Position numbers and translations under genes: made by a program. Of a stretch of DNA of 64,000 bases, positions 35,423 through 47,019 are shown one piece after another. The notes under the pieces are model-generated. The model saw only the letters and a program-made list of their open reading frames with translations, did not search any database and was not told where the DNA came from. Position 1 is the stretch's first letter. Each line of letters opens with the position of its first letter. The stretch is taken from NCBI GenBank assembly GCA_950295325.1, contig OX485804.1, positions 62,276,533 to 62,340,532 on the forward strand. Reading direction: 5' to 3'. The DNA is from Polytrichum commune. Lineage: Eukaryota > Streptophyta > Polytrichopsida > Polytrichales > Polytrichaceae.

Positions 35423-38400
35423 TGAGTGTAGTAGAGCATCCCATCACAATCAGAATAGAATGTGAACGGAAGGTACCCTAAATTGAAGAATGTTATTGGC
35501 ATAACATAAATCAAACGATATTTACCAAGCTTTTATGAGCCCTCTAAACCTGTGGGGAAGTGTGCACATAAGTTAGACCTAATTCCATGGGGATTCCACA
35601 CTGAGCACTAGATTCGAAGACTGAATTTAGGGTGAAATGAGATGGCCACAAACCCAAATTAGTGTGTCAAGTTTTAATGTCTTGTGGCTTGTCTACCACA
35701 ACTAATGCTTAGGGTTTGTGTGAAATTTGGATGGAGCATTGACCTACCAATCCGCTCAATTAAACCTAGTGTATTGCCCTTCATGCTATGAAAAGAAACC
35801 ATATGATTAGATGCGTCTCTAGTACCTAAACTACAAGACCAAATCATGTGTTCATCATATATTTATATTTGATATTGGAACTGAGTATTGCAATGATGAA
35901 CAATATAGACGCATCACAAACCCTTTATTATTGCCCCGGCGGCCGCTCAGGGGTGGGTATGTATTTATTATAATGAATTATAAGGCATGCTCATTTTCAA
36001 AATAATGGTAGATTGTTGTATGATTGATTTAATGGTATCCTATATTACTTGTATGTAAAGAAATTCCCCAATTCTTCAAAGTCCTTGAAGTGAAGTGTAT
36101 GATTAATTACAAGCCTCAGAAGAAGCACATACAAAACAAGGGAAAACAAGCAAACTATAGGGTTCAAGGTTTATGGTTTGAAATCACTGTCAAGTATGTG
36201 CAAAACAACATAGTAGTATTTTAATAACAACAATAAACTGCATGTACATTTCATGAACAAAACAAAAAAAATAAAAAAAATAGTATTGATTAACACAATT
36301 TAAGGGGTTTAAAAATTATGGCGTAGTTTGAGACCTTGATGTCATGCTTCAAGGCCATCCATATGTCTCTAAAAGTCACAAAGTTCCCACATGCCCTACA
36401 AAAAATGGTCTATATATGATGTATCCACATATATTTAGCAGACACCTACCAAAGCATCTGAAGAAGTCTTGTAGATCGCGCATGTCCTCCACTAAGAGAT
36501 TTTCTATTGCAATCGAAAACGCGGGTCACGTGTAAATTTGAGTGACCAACATTTAATGTCGAGTCGGTGCCGATACATACCATTCAAGGTTTCAAATCTT
36601 TTTGATGCCAACTTAAGATTTAGCTGATTACTCATTCCACATTGATTCAACTCAAGAAATCAAGCCTTGCAACCTTGGTAGGCATCGTTTGATGTTTTAG
36701 TCCGATGTGAGTATGTTGATATGTGAATTTAGAAGTTCGTGGTGACAGCAATTAACGGTTGTTGACAAATTTTCTGGACATAGAAATTAACAAGCACCAT
36801 TGACAACATGACAATCTTATTAATTCCATTGCCTCTAATTTCCATGTGCACTCTACCAGTCAGCTCGATACGTTTCTGCAATTCAATGAGACTTCTAAAA
36901 TTATCACAAAATGCAAGTGTTCAACTTTTTGTGTTGAGCCTGTTGATACATGAACCCTGCTTCAGGACTCAATAACTTTCCACTACCTAATCTTTGCATT
37001 TAGACGTCGATTCATTCAACATTGATTCAACACATATTTCAAACTTTTAAGTATTGCAACAAGAATAGGTTAGAAACAAAATGCTATAACTGCAGCTCTG
37101 TGTTTGGTGGGTATCGATATTTCAATGTTGTAGTTTGATGTGATCGAATCAATGTGAAATCAGTTTGAGGAGACATACATGCTTATTCTTAGGAAAGTTC
37201 GAAATTGATGTGTTCGGAAGCTTGAAACGGACACAAAGAATCTGAGCTGAAACCCACATGAATTTTGTCATTGAACTCAGGTTTATGCTTTGATTTGATG
37301 TAATGTTTATGCTGCCCTTGTCATAAACTACTAGTGTTGTGCATAAAAAGGAAGGGCAACTGACTGAGATAGGTAGTTTAATTTGAGAAATTTCTTTCCA
37401 ACTAAATTTCCTGTTGTGAAAATTGTAAGGGCGTGATAGAAATTATGTTGTTTCTTGACGAGGTACATATATTGACCAACCCTTATAATTTGTTTCAAAA
37501 AGAAGAAGCAGGTTTGGTTACATGTTGAGTTCAAAAGTAGTGTAAGATTTTCTGTGAAGTTTAAGGTGGTTACATTGAGATGAATCGAAGGGAGTATTTG
37601 GCGAATGCACATAATTTGGGTGACGACTTCTAATTGTACATGGAAGAAATCCAAGGCTACATGTATGCTTTAATAAGGTGAACAACGGCCCTACATATTA
37701 TAAAAAATAAAATGGCCCCTTATTTATGTTTGAAGTCTACAAATGGCCACACACACCACAAGCTAATGGGGGAGTTGCTTACGTGTTGAAATTGGCTACA
37801 CCAAAAAAAAATTGCACTAGCCCCTTAAACCTTTGGAGGCTTTCAAGTTCAACTAGTCTGCAAATGTATGAGAGGATCAACATGCACATATCATACATTC
37901 AAAGCACTTAGCAACATCTTAGGCCAACAAGTGTTGCACCAACCCTCTTAAATATCAATGTACACCAAAATTGAACCAGTTTGCACACATAAAAGATGAT
38001 TAGCATTGAAACATTATACACTTGAAGTACCTAATGCATTTGGACTACACCCAAAAAATTTGGACCAACCCACCGACAAGAGAATACACCCATAATGAAC
38101 AATATTGCTTCAAAAGACCACTCTTACAATCACACATAAAAGTACAAATAGGTAGGGAGGGAGGTTGGCACCTTCAAGCACCACTAGTGCGTTCCACTTC
38201 GAAACTTGAAATGGGGTACACACAATTTTTTTTTAAACTCCACTACAATCAAAAGGTGGGGCCATCAATCGCCACTACATGAATAAAGAGGCTACAAGGT
38301 ACATGTTGAGAGAGCAAACAGGGTGGCGACCATAGAGGTGGAGAATGAATGAGGAAGTGGCAACACCACTCACCCCACCCAACTAAACCCTAAGCGACAT

Positions 38401-38734
38401 GAGCCCTTGGATGGGAAGATGGGCTCCATTCACAACTCATAGTGGAGCTCATAGGCTACTCCCAATAATGGAACTTCGAGGTGGGTCCTAATTTTTAGGC
38501 AACTCCACTCCACTCATGTGAAGCTAGTTGGTGCCATCTCTTACCCACAAAGAGATAAGGGTAAAGGTATGGGTAAGGATGTGTGTATAAATCAATTCAC
38601 TTCACTGTAGCAAAGTGACTACTAGTAGCCGGAAACTCATTACTATTGTTTTCATCAAAACTCCATTGCAAATTGAAATTGTAGAAAGGCCTGAGCATAA
38701 GTATTAATATTCTAATAGTTGACCCTCCCTAGAT
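35423..38734. other. Long non-coding stretch
   Basis: No gene is seen in 3.3 kb. The longest frame (37331-37654, minus, 107 codons) lacks motifs. There is no obvious tandem or inverted repeat. It may be the oldest spacer in the window. Confidence 0.5.
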
Positions 38735-39720
38735 ATAGCAAGCACTCTTAGGCATGTGTTAAGACGATCTCTTTCTATTCTAGATTCAAGAATAAAATTC
38801 CGAGGTTCTTGAATACATGCATGAACACCGAACAATCAAGTGGCAAGCTCTTATTAGTTGACAACTCGCTGTTGATGCACAAAAACCTTCTTCCATCTAC
38901 CAAGATTCAATTGAAGAGACCGAACGCCCCCAACAGAGTGGTTCTTTTAGTGTTATTTGAATTACTTGAGAATTATTCCATTTGCATTGGAGCCTAAAGA
39001 GGCAACTAATCCAGAATGTTATGGATCGTTTCAGCAGGTTTTCGGAAGTTGTTCCAAAACTAGACAGTTGCAAACAACACACTTGTAAATCGGCCGTGAC
39101 CAATCTATGATGGGAGCTAGATTAGATTGAACATGTCCAGTCAACAACTAAGCAGAATTCTGAGACCATCTTGTTTGAACTTCGAGGTCAGGATTTCTAC
39201 TCTACCAGTGGATGTACAATAATTTGGAAGAGAATTCGGTACAACTACTACTTTAGGGAGGAGGAGTGCAATTTGTACCTCAAATTGTGTCTGTAAGTGG
39301 TGGGCTGTATTGCCGTCGTACTTTACACAACTCTCCCGAAAAATCAGCAACTCATTCAAGCACAAACTCCCAGAGCCTTGGATCTGTGCTAACTTAATAT
39401 CTGTGGAGTGAACATGGACCGTATCATTTGAATGCACATGCTTAAGTACTAGCCTAATCAGGTTCCAATGCAAACGGAATAATCAGTTAACCTAGAAATG
39501 ATTGTGGACGAGCCTCTTCAATTGAATCTTAGTACATGGAAGAATGCTCTGTTGTGTCCAAAGAAGAAAAACCCAACAATGAGGTGTCAACTATTGATGC
39601 CACTCGACTTTGCTTGACACTCATGCATGCACTCGAACACCTTGATTCTTGAAAACTTAATCTTAAAGCTAGAATAGAAAGAGAATGTCCTTCTACTTAC
39701 TTAAGAATGCTATATGACAC
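38735..39720. mobile_element. Long-TIR element (MULE-like or fold-back)
   Basis: About 240 bp at the left (38735-39000) recurs inverted at the right (39445-39720). Matched words include TCTCTTTCTATTCTAG, AGATTCAATTGAAGAG and TTTGCATTGGA. The ~440-bp centre is unique and non-coding. Long terminal inverted repeats around a non-transposase centre fit a non-autonomous Mutator-like or fold-back element. I could not identify a 9-bp duplication. Confidence 0.6.
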
Positions 39721-39852
39721 AAGCTTTTGAACCTCACAACTTCTAAGATATGGACTTATTCGTGGTAAACGATGTGAATTTACAATGTACACACATGTAG
39801 AAGTGATATAGATAGGATGTATAAGAGCACCACGATATAAGGTTCTGTATGT

Positions 39853-40224
39853 GGGTGTTATTTGATTACTTTTCTATATTGGACACCTTAATTTTTTCGA
39901 TTGGTGTGCGGTTAGGTAAGGAGTAAAGACCGAACACCATAAAAACACATGTTGGAAAGAGATTGGACTACCTCTTCAAATTTTTATCAACTACTTCACA
40001 CTCAATAGTGAAGATAATTGGCAGGACTTATGTATTTGATCAAAAACCAACAAACATCATGCACTTCTAATATGCATAACTAAATCATGGGAGGTCTCAT
40101 TCTCAATTTTCTTTTTGTTGGTATTTCATCATATCTTTGCTAATGCAACACAAATTTGAGGACGTAAATCTAACCAATAATAGATGGAGAACAAGAGAAA
40201 CAAACCGAATGTCACCTGGCACCC
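39853..40224 (-). mobile_element. MITE family I, copy 2 (empty site)
   Basis: Read on the minus strand it matches 31933-32430, including GTGTTGCATTAGCAAA and CACTATTGAGTGTG, but lacks the family F insertion. The ends are GGGTGTTATTTGATTAC and CACCC. Confidence 0.6.
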
Positions 40225-40934
40225 ACATAACTCAAATCATACATTTGAACCTTGTATACTTTTCGGAAAGGGGAGACCACTGCAGGTGAGGTACTTTAAA
40301 TTGAAGTTGTCAGAGTCAAAGCAATCTCGGTAGTGGGATTCCAATTGCAAGGACACAGAGAAAGGTACTGTAGTACTCACTTGATTAAGTTACCTCATGC
40401 AGAAACTTCCTCGTTTATGTCTTGTCGTGTGTCGAAAATATCTGTCCTCGAGGAAGATTCATCTTTCAAGACTGGCTATCGAATGTTGCAGGAATTTGCA
40501 CTTCACAAAAATATCTGAGAGCGGTGTTGCCATGAGTGGACGAAAATGCTTCCTGGGAGCAAAGTTCGTACTTATAAAGTCCTCAAGAAGAATGCTCTGT
40601 GTCGATAAGGGAACATGTCCACAGTACATCTAAGTATGTGAATACAGCTTATGCAGAATTGGGTCCCTGCAGTTAGGGTTTAGGGTTTAAGGTTTAGCTT
40701 GTATTTGTTAGCTAAAAGTCTGATTAGACATGTCTCTGCCTAACCCAAATGTCCTTGTCATCTCTGAACTGGTTCCAGCTAATCACATCATGACATGTGG
40801 CATTGCTCCGTCATCTCCTTTTCTCTGCAATACCTCTGACATGGGTAAGTGAGAGTATGATCCCATTAGCAAAAATGAGGCAGCCATGGACAAAATTCAG
40901 AGCAGCTGCATACTCTTCTTTCAATTGTTCATTT
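40225..40934. other. Non-coding stretch with telomere-like words
   Basis: No gene is seen. TTAGGGTTTAGGGTTT lies at about 40674-40689. This is a short interstitial telobox-type sequence that plants often carry near promoters, but nothing downstream looks like a gene. Confidence 0.5.
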
Positions 40935-41090
40935 CATTACAAGCATATGAATCCTAGGCAATTGACCTACGTCACTGGAAACTTGTCCAATGTAACTGAA
41001 AAATTTGCAAATTCAGCACTGGAATAGATTTGCATTGGTCTTTCATGGATGTGGGATGATTGCATAGGACTCATATGCGCGCTAGTAGTG
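40935..41090. mobile_element. CACTA-like mini-MITE family F, copy 3
   Basis: It begins CATTACAAGCATATGAATCC and ends ATAGGACTCATATGCGCGCTAGTAGTG. It matches copy 2 throughout (GTCACTGGAAACTTGTC, GATTTGCATTG). No clear 3-bp duplication. Confidence 0.65.
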
Positions 41091-41898
41091 ATTGCTTGTC
41101 AACATTGTTCTTCATCAGGATCGACTGGGTAGATTCTGCAAATGTGAGTTATGCCTAAACCTAAGGTTCGTTTTATCAACTTGGCAGATGTTCTGAAGAT
41201 TCGGGGGATTGTGGAAGTGCTAGCGAAGCCGGAGGTGGAGATCTTTACACCAATTACCACGCCATTCTGCCACACAGGGTGACCACTTAATCTGAACATT
41301 ACTTGCATGCAATCATAGATCATAGTGACAAGTCTAAAATCCTTCTGGGATTGTACCGAAGGTTTTGTAAAGGGTTGATGCACCTGACATGGCATAGTAC
41401 ATGCGCCATTTTCAGGCCTCATTTACAAGTGCGGAGAGATATCATGATGTTTACAAGTTTACAATATTTTCTACTAGAGCAACCCATGAAGACCAAAATA
41501 TTGCTAAGCTCCAGACTCACTATTACTCCCCCCATCAGGTCATTCCAGCATAAAACTCTAAGCCTCTTCGACCTCGTTGGTAAGAAAGTTGTGGTCACGA
41601 TATATGTAAAATAAGAACACTGGATCGCAATCCGCTCGTCTTGCAAGCGAAGAAGCTGCAGGTCAGGAATTCAGTAGTGGGATGGAAATAGTTTTTCGAA
41701 CAGCAATTGACGCGTCGTTATCTGCATCATCGCCCCAAGCGCAAAGATGGGTAATTAAGACATGCATCCGAGGGCTATGCATTCCACTCTATGCAAACCA
41801 TATGGGGATGGACACAGCAAAGCCATTCGCATTTTGCACCCTCGCTGTCTCATTCTGATGCCCATCATATGCAATGTCGGTGATTTGGTCCTTTTGAG
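41091..41898. other. Non-coding stretch
   Basis: No gene is recognisable. Frames on both strands at 41099-41646 overlap one another and have no motif. Confidence 0.45.
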
Positions 41899-42038
41899 CT
41901 TCCGAACGAAGGGCCATTTCTGATGTGGCCATTGACAAATCGTCACAAAAAAATGTTGGTCACTCTGGTCATTTTGAGCTTCAGAATGAGTGACCATTTC
42001 TGAATGTCTGGTCATTCTGGTCTCACTTGAACAACATC

Positions 42039-42269
42039 CAATGAGCAGGGAGAACCGGCTGCTAGTTACAGATGAGCCGATTGAGTTTGAGAAATAATCG
42101 GTTGAAGGTCAAGACTTTGGGAAAACTACCGACCATTTTAGAGGAGTTTAGAGAGAACATGCCTCAAATTAATAAAGCAAAAACCGAAAGATGTCAACAT
42201 GTAAGCCGCTTGGACTTGGGAAGCGCTGGGATCTCGACCGATTATGCCCAAAATCCTCCCCGGACACTG
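42039..42269 (+). mobile_element. hAT-type MITE, copy 3, inside the tandem array
   Basis: 231 bp, flanked by a perfect 8-bp duplication ACAACATC (42031-42038 and 42270-42277). The ends are CAATGAGCAGGGAGA and the inverted TCCTCCCCGGACACTG. The array unit continues on both sides. Confidence 0.9.
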
Positions 42270-42729
42270 ACAACATCTGAAGTCATTTATTTCAAGTGAG
42301 CTTCAGAATGAGTGACCATTTCTGGAAAAAGCCAGGCGAAGGCCATTGAGAAATGGTCGCACAAAAATGTTGGTCACTCTAGTCATTTTGAGATCCTGAA
42401 GGAATGACCATTTCTGAATTTATGGTCATTCTTGTCTCACTTGAACATTGACATTTCTGAAGTCACTCATTTCAAGCGAATGAGGGACTATTTCTAAAAG
42501 AGGCCGATAGAGAAGTAGTCAGACAGAAATGTTAAACACTAGATCATTTTGAGGTTCAGAATGAACAACCATTTCTGAATGTTTGGTCATTCTGGTCTCA
42601 CTTAAAGTATCATATATGAAGTCACTCATTTCAAGCGAGCTTGAGAATGAGGGACCGTTTTCTTAAGTGACTATTGAGTAATGGTAACACAAAAATATTG
42701 GTCACTCTGGTCACTTTGAGGTTCAGGAG

Positions 42730-42953
42730 CAGTGTCTGAGAGATTTTTGGGCATAATCGGTCAAATCCTAGTGTTTCCAAGTCCAACCGGATACATGTTG
42801 CGATCTTTCAGGTTTATTTTACTAATTTGGGGCACATTCTATAGATTCCTCTAAAATGATCGGCCATTCTCCTGAAGTCTTGAACTTCAACCGGTTATTT
42901 CTCAAACTCAACTGGTTCACCTGTAACTAGTGGTCGATTCTCCCCGTTCATTG
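42730..42953 (-). mobile_element. hAT-type MITE, copy 4, inside the tandem array, inverted
   Basis: 224 bp, flanked by a perfect 8-bp duplication TTCAGGAG (42722-42729 and 42954-42961). It is in the opposite orientation to the other three copies. The ends are CAGTGTCTGAGAGA and the inverted TCTCCCCGTTCATTG. Confidence 0.9.
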
Positions 42954-43081
42954 TTCAGGAGTGACCGTTTCCAAATGCTTGGTCATTATGGCACCACTTG
43001 AATAAGATGTCTGAAGTGACTCACTTCAAGTGAGCGTCAGAATGATTCAAAAGCTTCATATGTCTATGGTATGGAACAATG

Positions 43082-43133
43082 GTATTGAATGGCTCGAGGA
43101 AGACAAGGTATTGAATGGCTCAAGGACGACAAG
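43082..43133. repeat. Short tandem duplication (~26 bp x 2)
   Basis: GGTATTGAATGGCTCGAGG and then GGTATTGAATGGCTCAAGG, each followed by A-GACAA, lie head to tail, with the start of a third unit (GGTATTGAAG). Confidence 0.7.
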
Positions 43134-43610
43134 GTATTGAAGAACAATATTGTGGTCGATCTTCCATTGGTGATCGATGTTGAATTATTGTCAAATGTGG
43201 AAGCTTGTAAATATGCTGCACCTTGTGAATTCTGGGGACATAAGCATTGATCACTGTATGTTAAAAGATTAGGAGTTGCGGTGGTGATCGTGTTAACCCT
43301 TAACCCCTAAACCCTCAAGCCTTCCACATCCCATTTTCCGGGCATTTCCAGCACTAAGTGCTGAATTCTTTTGTTGTGTAGCAAACTAGAGTTTGTTTTC
43401 TTGAAATCCAACCGTACGGATGTGAACTAGGCTAGCATATATTCTTTCCACGAAAATTTGACATCAATTAGACCACATTTTCTAGGTCAGGATGACATAT
43501 GAACATGCCTTCATCCCGAGGGTAGCTAGAGATATTTATGAATTTTTCGTTTCATAACCGTTTCGGTCATGACACAAACTTTAGAAAGTTGGCAACTTTG
43601 CCATAATATG
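43134..43610. other. Non-coding stretch
   Basis: No gene. TTAACCCTTAACCCCTAAACCCT at about 43295 is a degenerate telomere-like word. Confidence 0.5.
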
Positions 43611-43690
43611 TTATGAAATGAATGAAATGAAATTGATTTCAAAGCCCGGGAAGCCAAAAAAGGCTAATGGGGCTGAAAGTTATGTGAATG
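43611..43690 (-). mobile_element. LINE 3' end, strongly 5'-truncated
   Basis: GAAATTGATTTCAAAG followed by GCCAAAAAAGGCTAATGGG is shared with 57690 and 59097 (and partly 47405). On the minus strand these copies share the 3' end and differ in how far they extend 5', as expected of 5'-truncated LINEs. The TTTCATTTCATTCATTTCAT on the minus strand just beyond may be the simple-repeat tail. Confidence 0.5.
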
Positions 43691-45366
43691 ACAAATGAAC
43701 TATTCCCAAAATTTTGGGTTTTTTGAGCAAATTTAGATGAAGTATATCACCCTCAAAGTTGGAGGGCCACATGAGGTCATTTATGGGAGATTTCCCCTTT
43801 TTCATGGAGCAAGCAATATGTGCACTAATATCAAGTTATGCACAACCTATCACCTTGTCCTAATAGAAAAAACTCCACCCAAATTGGGCATCATATGTGA
43901 TATTGGCTCATGAATTTGGCTCCTCCATTTGTGTAGCTCATGGGACTGCCTCCAAAACAAGCAATGCCAACCCAACCAAAAGCCCTACATGCTTGAAGTA
44001 TGATGTTTTTATATCTTATTTTGGCCCAAATGGCAGTGGGCACCACCCTACACCAGTAGATACGTTCCATCCACGCACATTGCCACCTAGTGGGTCACAA
44101 ACCCCATCAAAATATTAGGTGGTGGCCCATATGTTATATTGTCTTATGTCAAAGGAAAAATAAAAAACATACTCCTAATAGACATTGACACTCAACATAC
44201 AACATATGTATTTGCATCCAAGGGCATCCAAGCTGCATATTTGAAGTTAAATCTTCAATAATATCAAAGCGGGTAGCTTATTCAAATAGTGCACTTGAAA
44301 AAGAAGTAGATTCTAGATAAAGTCACTTTTGACATGTTTAGCTAAAAATGAAAGTATGTAGTTTTCAAGCATGCTTCTATTTGCTTAGAGGGCCCAGTAT
44401 GGACTTCTTAGACGCTTAATTAGGGGTTAAAGATTTTGGTGAACACAGTACCTACCTGGTATAAGCTATGATCAATTCATCCCAACTTAATCCCGCTCGA
44501 CTAATTCGGGGTCTCTAATGCTAAACCCACGTTCGAATCTACTTTACAACAAAAAAAAATTATCTATAAGGGGTTCACCTTCAAATTACATGGCTGCCAT
44601 AAGCACTTTACCCTTGATGCTCATATCTTATTGATCTTCTGGACTGGTCCTTTGGAACACTAAACACTGATTTTCAATTAAGTTAAGTACTCTTGAAACG
44701 TCCTCACTGTTGAATGATAAGCTCTTACCAGTATTCTTTCTTACGACTCACATGTCCACTTTATTAATAATTCACTGCTGTCCAAGTGTGAAGCATTCTC
44801 CTGTTGTTCATGTGTAATAAATTACTTATGACAGTCTTGCAAATGTGCACTTGAAGTTACCATAGCGTGCTTCATGGATAGCTTTCATAAATGGCTGTTC
44901 TTAGAACGTTTGCCACATGGCACTCTCACATTGCTTGGGATCCACTCCACATCCTACGTGGAAGTTATGTATATTTTGGCAGCATTTAAGATGAACCGGC
45001 AAGCATTTTACGGAATTAAGAATTTCAGTGTTATAGGTAAGTAAAGAGTATTCTATGGACTAGATAACCAACTACAGGAGAGTGGATGATGAGCCATGGG
45101 AGCAACGAGTTATCCACCTGGTGGAGTTGGGTAAGAGTCATAGTCAATGAACTCATGGACAAAATTTGAGAATCGTGAATGATATTGCACCTCCCTGGAT
45201 GAAGATTGTGACGAGTTATGACAAGCTTTATGCTCTTGGATGAGCGATTGGTTTATCTGATGTAGAGCTCCGTATGGTAGAACCCCATCCGACATGACAA
45301 GGTATGTTAGGAAATACGTCCAAATGTAACATCTATTGATCAATTTAACATGAACCATATTGGAAG
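43691..45366. other. Non-coding stretch
   Basis: No recognisable gene. At about 44495-44560 CTCGACTAATTCGGGGTCTC then CGTTCGAATCTAC and a run of A resembles a SINE tail but is too worn to call. The minus-strand frame at 45110-45373 has no motif. Confidence 0.45.
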
Positions 45367-45377
45367 TAATCAAACTC

Positions 45378-45755
45378 AGGCACCACAGGCCTTGGCTTGG
45401 TGGTTAGGGCTCATGGCCCCCAATGAGGAGATTGTGGGTTCCATTCCCCATGCCGGCGTGGTGCTCACCACCTTAGTCCACCCAACTATGGTGGGGGGTC
45501 TTGGACCTTGTTGTATGGGTACCTCAAAGCCCTTTGGGGGGATACCATGTCCGGTATCTTCAAGGCACTAGTGACTAGCTAGGAACTAGTATAGTGTGTC
45601 ACTATAGTGCCCATCCTCGAAAGGGGAGAGTAGTATTGTCCCAATGTCCCCTTGTCCGGTGGGCATCGGGTCATTGACATTATGAACGGACACTTTATTC
45701 ACGCCGGCCCCTTGCTAAAAAGGGACCGGAGTTTCTATCTATCTATCTATCTATC
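45378..45755 (+). mobile_element. Intact tRNA-derived SINE (S1)
   Basis: 378 bp, flanked by a perfect 11-bp duplication TAATCAAACTC (45367-45377 and 45756-45766). Near the 5' end are pol III promoter-like boxes: A box TGGCTTGGTGG (45393-45403) and B box GGTTCCATTCC (45437-45447), spaced as in a tRNA gene. The 3' end is (CTAT)n, a simple-repeat tail. There is no coding capacity; a LINE would have supplied the reverse transcriptase. The perfect duplication suggests a fairly young insertion. Confidence 0.9.
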
Positions 45756-45945
45756 TAATCAAACTCTCAATCTATGATAATGAGTCACACATTCTAAAGA
45801 GATGCTTAAAACTTGCACTCATTGTGCGTTTTTTTTAAAAAAAAATTAAAATTAAAAAGAAAGAGCTTAAAACAACAAGTACAAACTTCTCTACTAAGTT
45901 AAGTTAGCGATTCACTTCAATCCATTGGCTTGCCTGACATAATTA

Positions 45946-46128
45946 AGGTGCCCACACCCCACTCATGCCCCAATCACATTAGTCAATGTTTGTATGGTTC
46001 CAACTATTAATTTGTTGGGGATTGTGTTGAGAAATAGATGTTGGCCCACCACTTTTCACACTATCACAACTGGAGATGCCCATGGACAGTGCCAAAAGTG
46101 GCCAGTGTGATAATCCCCTCACTTAACA
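45946..46128 (+). repeat. Interspersed repeat, copy 2 (matches 24990-25172)
   Basis: Shared words in order are GTTGAGAAATAGATGTTGGCCC, ACTTTTCACA and GTGATAATCCCCTCA. The copy lies shortly after the SINE and is in the same orientation as its partner. Confidence 0.6.
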
Positions 46129-46213
46129 TCATTGGAAACCATGCATCCGTTGTCAGCCAATGATTCTAAGAGTCAGTTCGACAATAAAGTCCTTTGCATT
46201 TGAGTTATTTGTA

Positions 46214-46993
46214 ATGTCCCTCAAAGAGGGACGAAACTATGAGTTTCATCCTTCTTTGAGAAAACTTTCTATTAAGGGCTCATTAGAGCTCATCATACAT
46301 TGGAGCCTATTTTGAAAGATAGGTGAAACTTTTAGGACATCTTTTTTCCACCTCTTAAATTTTAAGAAGATTTCATAATCTAAACAAGGAATACACATGG
46401 GACCCTATGTCTTAAATTTCAGATCGACCTATGCAAGGTTAGTATGGCCCACCCATCCTAGTAGGACAAGTTAGAAAATTGTTTTTTAATAGCATGACGC
46501 CACCCTTGTGTATGATAAATTTAAGCATTAAAAAAACTTGAGTAAATTTGTGTTAATCTTCATAAACTTTGGGTTTGGAGTTATCCTAAAATTAAAGCAG
46601 ATGAAATCATGGGTTTAGTCCCAAACCTTGAGTTTGTGAGGATCGACACAAAGTCACCAAAGTTTTTTTTTAGTGCTTAAATCACCATACACAAAGGGGG
46701 TGGTCTCGGTTAGAAAAAAATCCGGCTTTTCTAGGTTGTCCTACTAGGATGGGTGGGCCAAGCTAGCCTTGCATAGGCCACTCCAGAATTTAGGACAATG
46801 TGTCCCATGCGCACACCTTATTTTAGATTTTTTTTTTTTTAAATTCAAATTTTTTGAGGTGGAAAGAAGAGGTCCTAGAAGCTTCATTCAACTCTTGAAA
46901 TAGGCTCCAATACATGACAAGCTAATGATCTCTTAGTAGAAAGTTTTCTCAAAGAAGGATTAAACCACGCCTTTGTCCCCCCTTTGAGGGACT
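46214..46993. mobile_element. Near-perfect palindromic (fold-back) element, ~780 bp
   Basis: The left arm (46214-46560) and right arm (46620-46993) are inverted copies nearly to the centre. The ends are ATGTCCCTCAAAG and the inverted CTTTGAGGGACTT. The inner arms include GGCCCACCCATCCTAGTAGG, exactly inverted at about 46740-46760. The loop is about 60 bases. The flanks TTATTTGTA and TTATGAATA agree at only 6 of 9 positions, so a worn 9-bp (Mutator-like) duplication is possible but unproven. No coding sequence. Confidence 0.75.
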
Positions 46994-47019
46994 TTATGAA
47001 TAACATTGTTAGCTCTGAT

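Larger units (their letters stand above)
41899..43047. repeat. Degenerate tandem repeat array, ~160-180-bp unit
   Basis: Four full units and one partial unit begin TGAAGTCACTCATTTCAAG (at 42278, 42458, 42617 and 43012; the first unit lacks its start). Each unit contains the phrase CAGAATGAGTGACCATTTCTG twice and GGTCACTCTGGTCATTTTGAG once, so the unit itself is built from smaller repeats. Two hAT-type MITEs are inserted in the array. It is non-coding and may be a satellite fragment. Confidence 0.8.

Noticed and set aside
40672-40692. Telomere-like (TTTAGGG)n words
   Set aside because: Only two units or so. Too short for an interstitial telomere; may be a telobox, but no gene follows.
41899-43047. 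The repeated phrases as a CRISPR array
   Set aside because: The repeats are long, degenerate and contiguous without uniform spacers, in a plant genome, and no cas gene is present.
46199-47003. 9-bp target duplication around the palindromic element
   Set aside because: The flanks agree at only 6 of 9 positions, which is not enough to claim a duplication.
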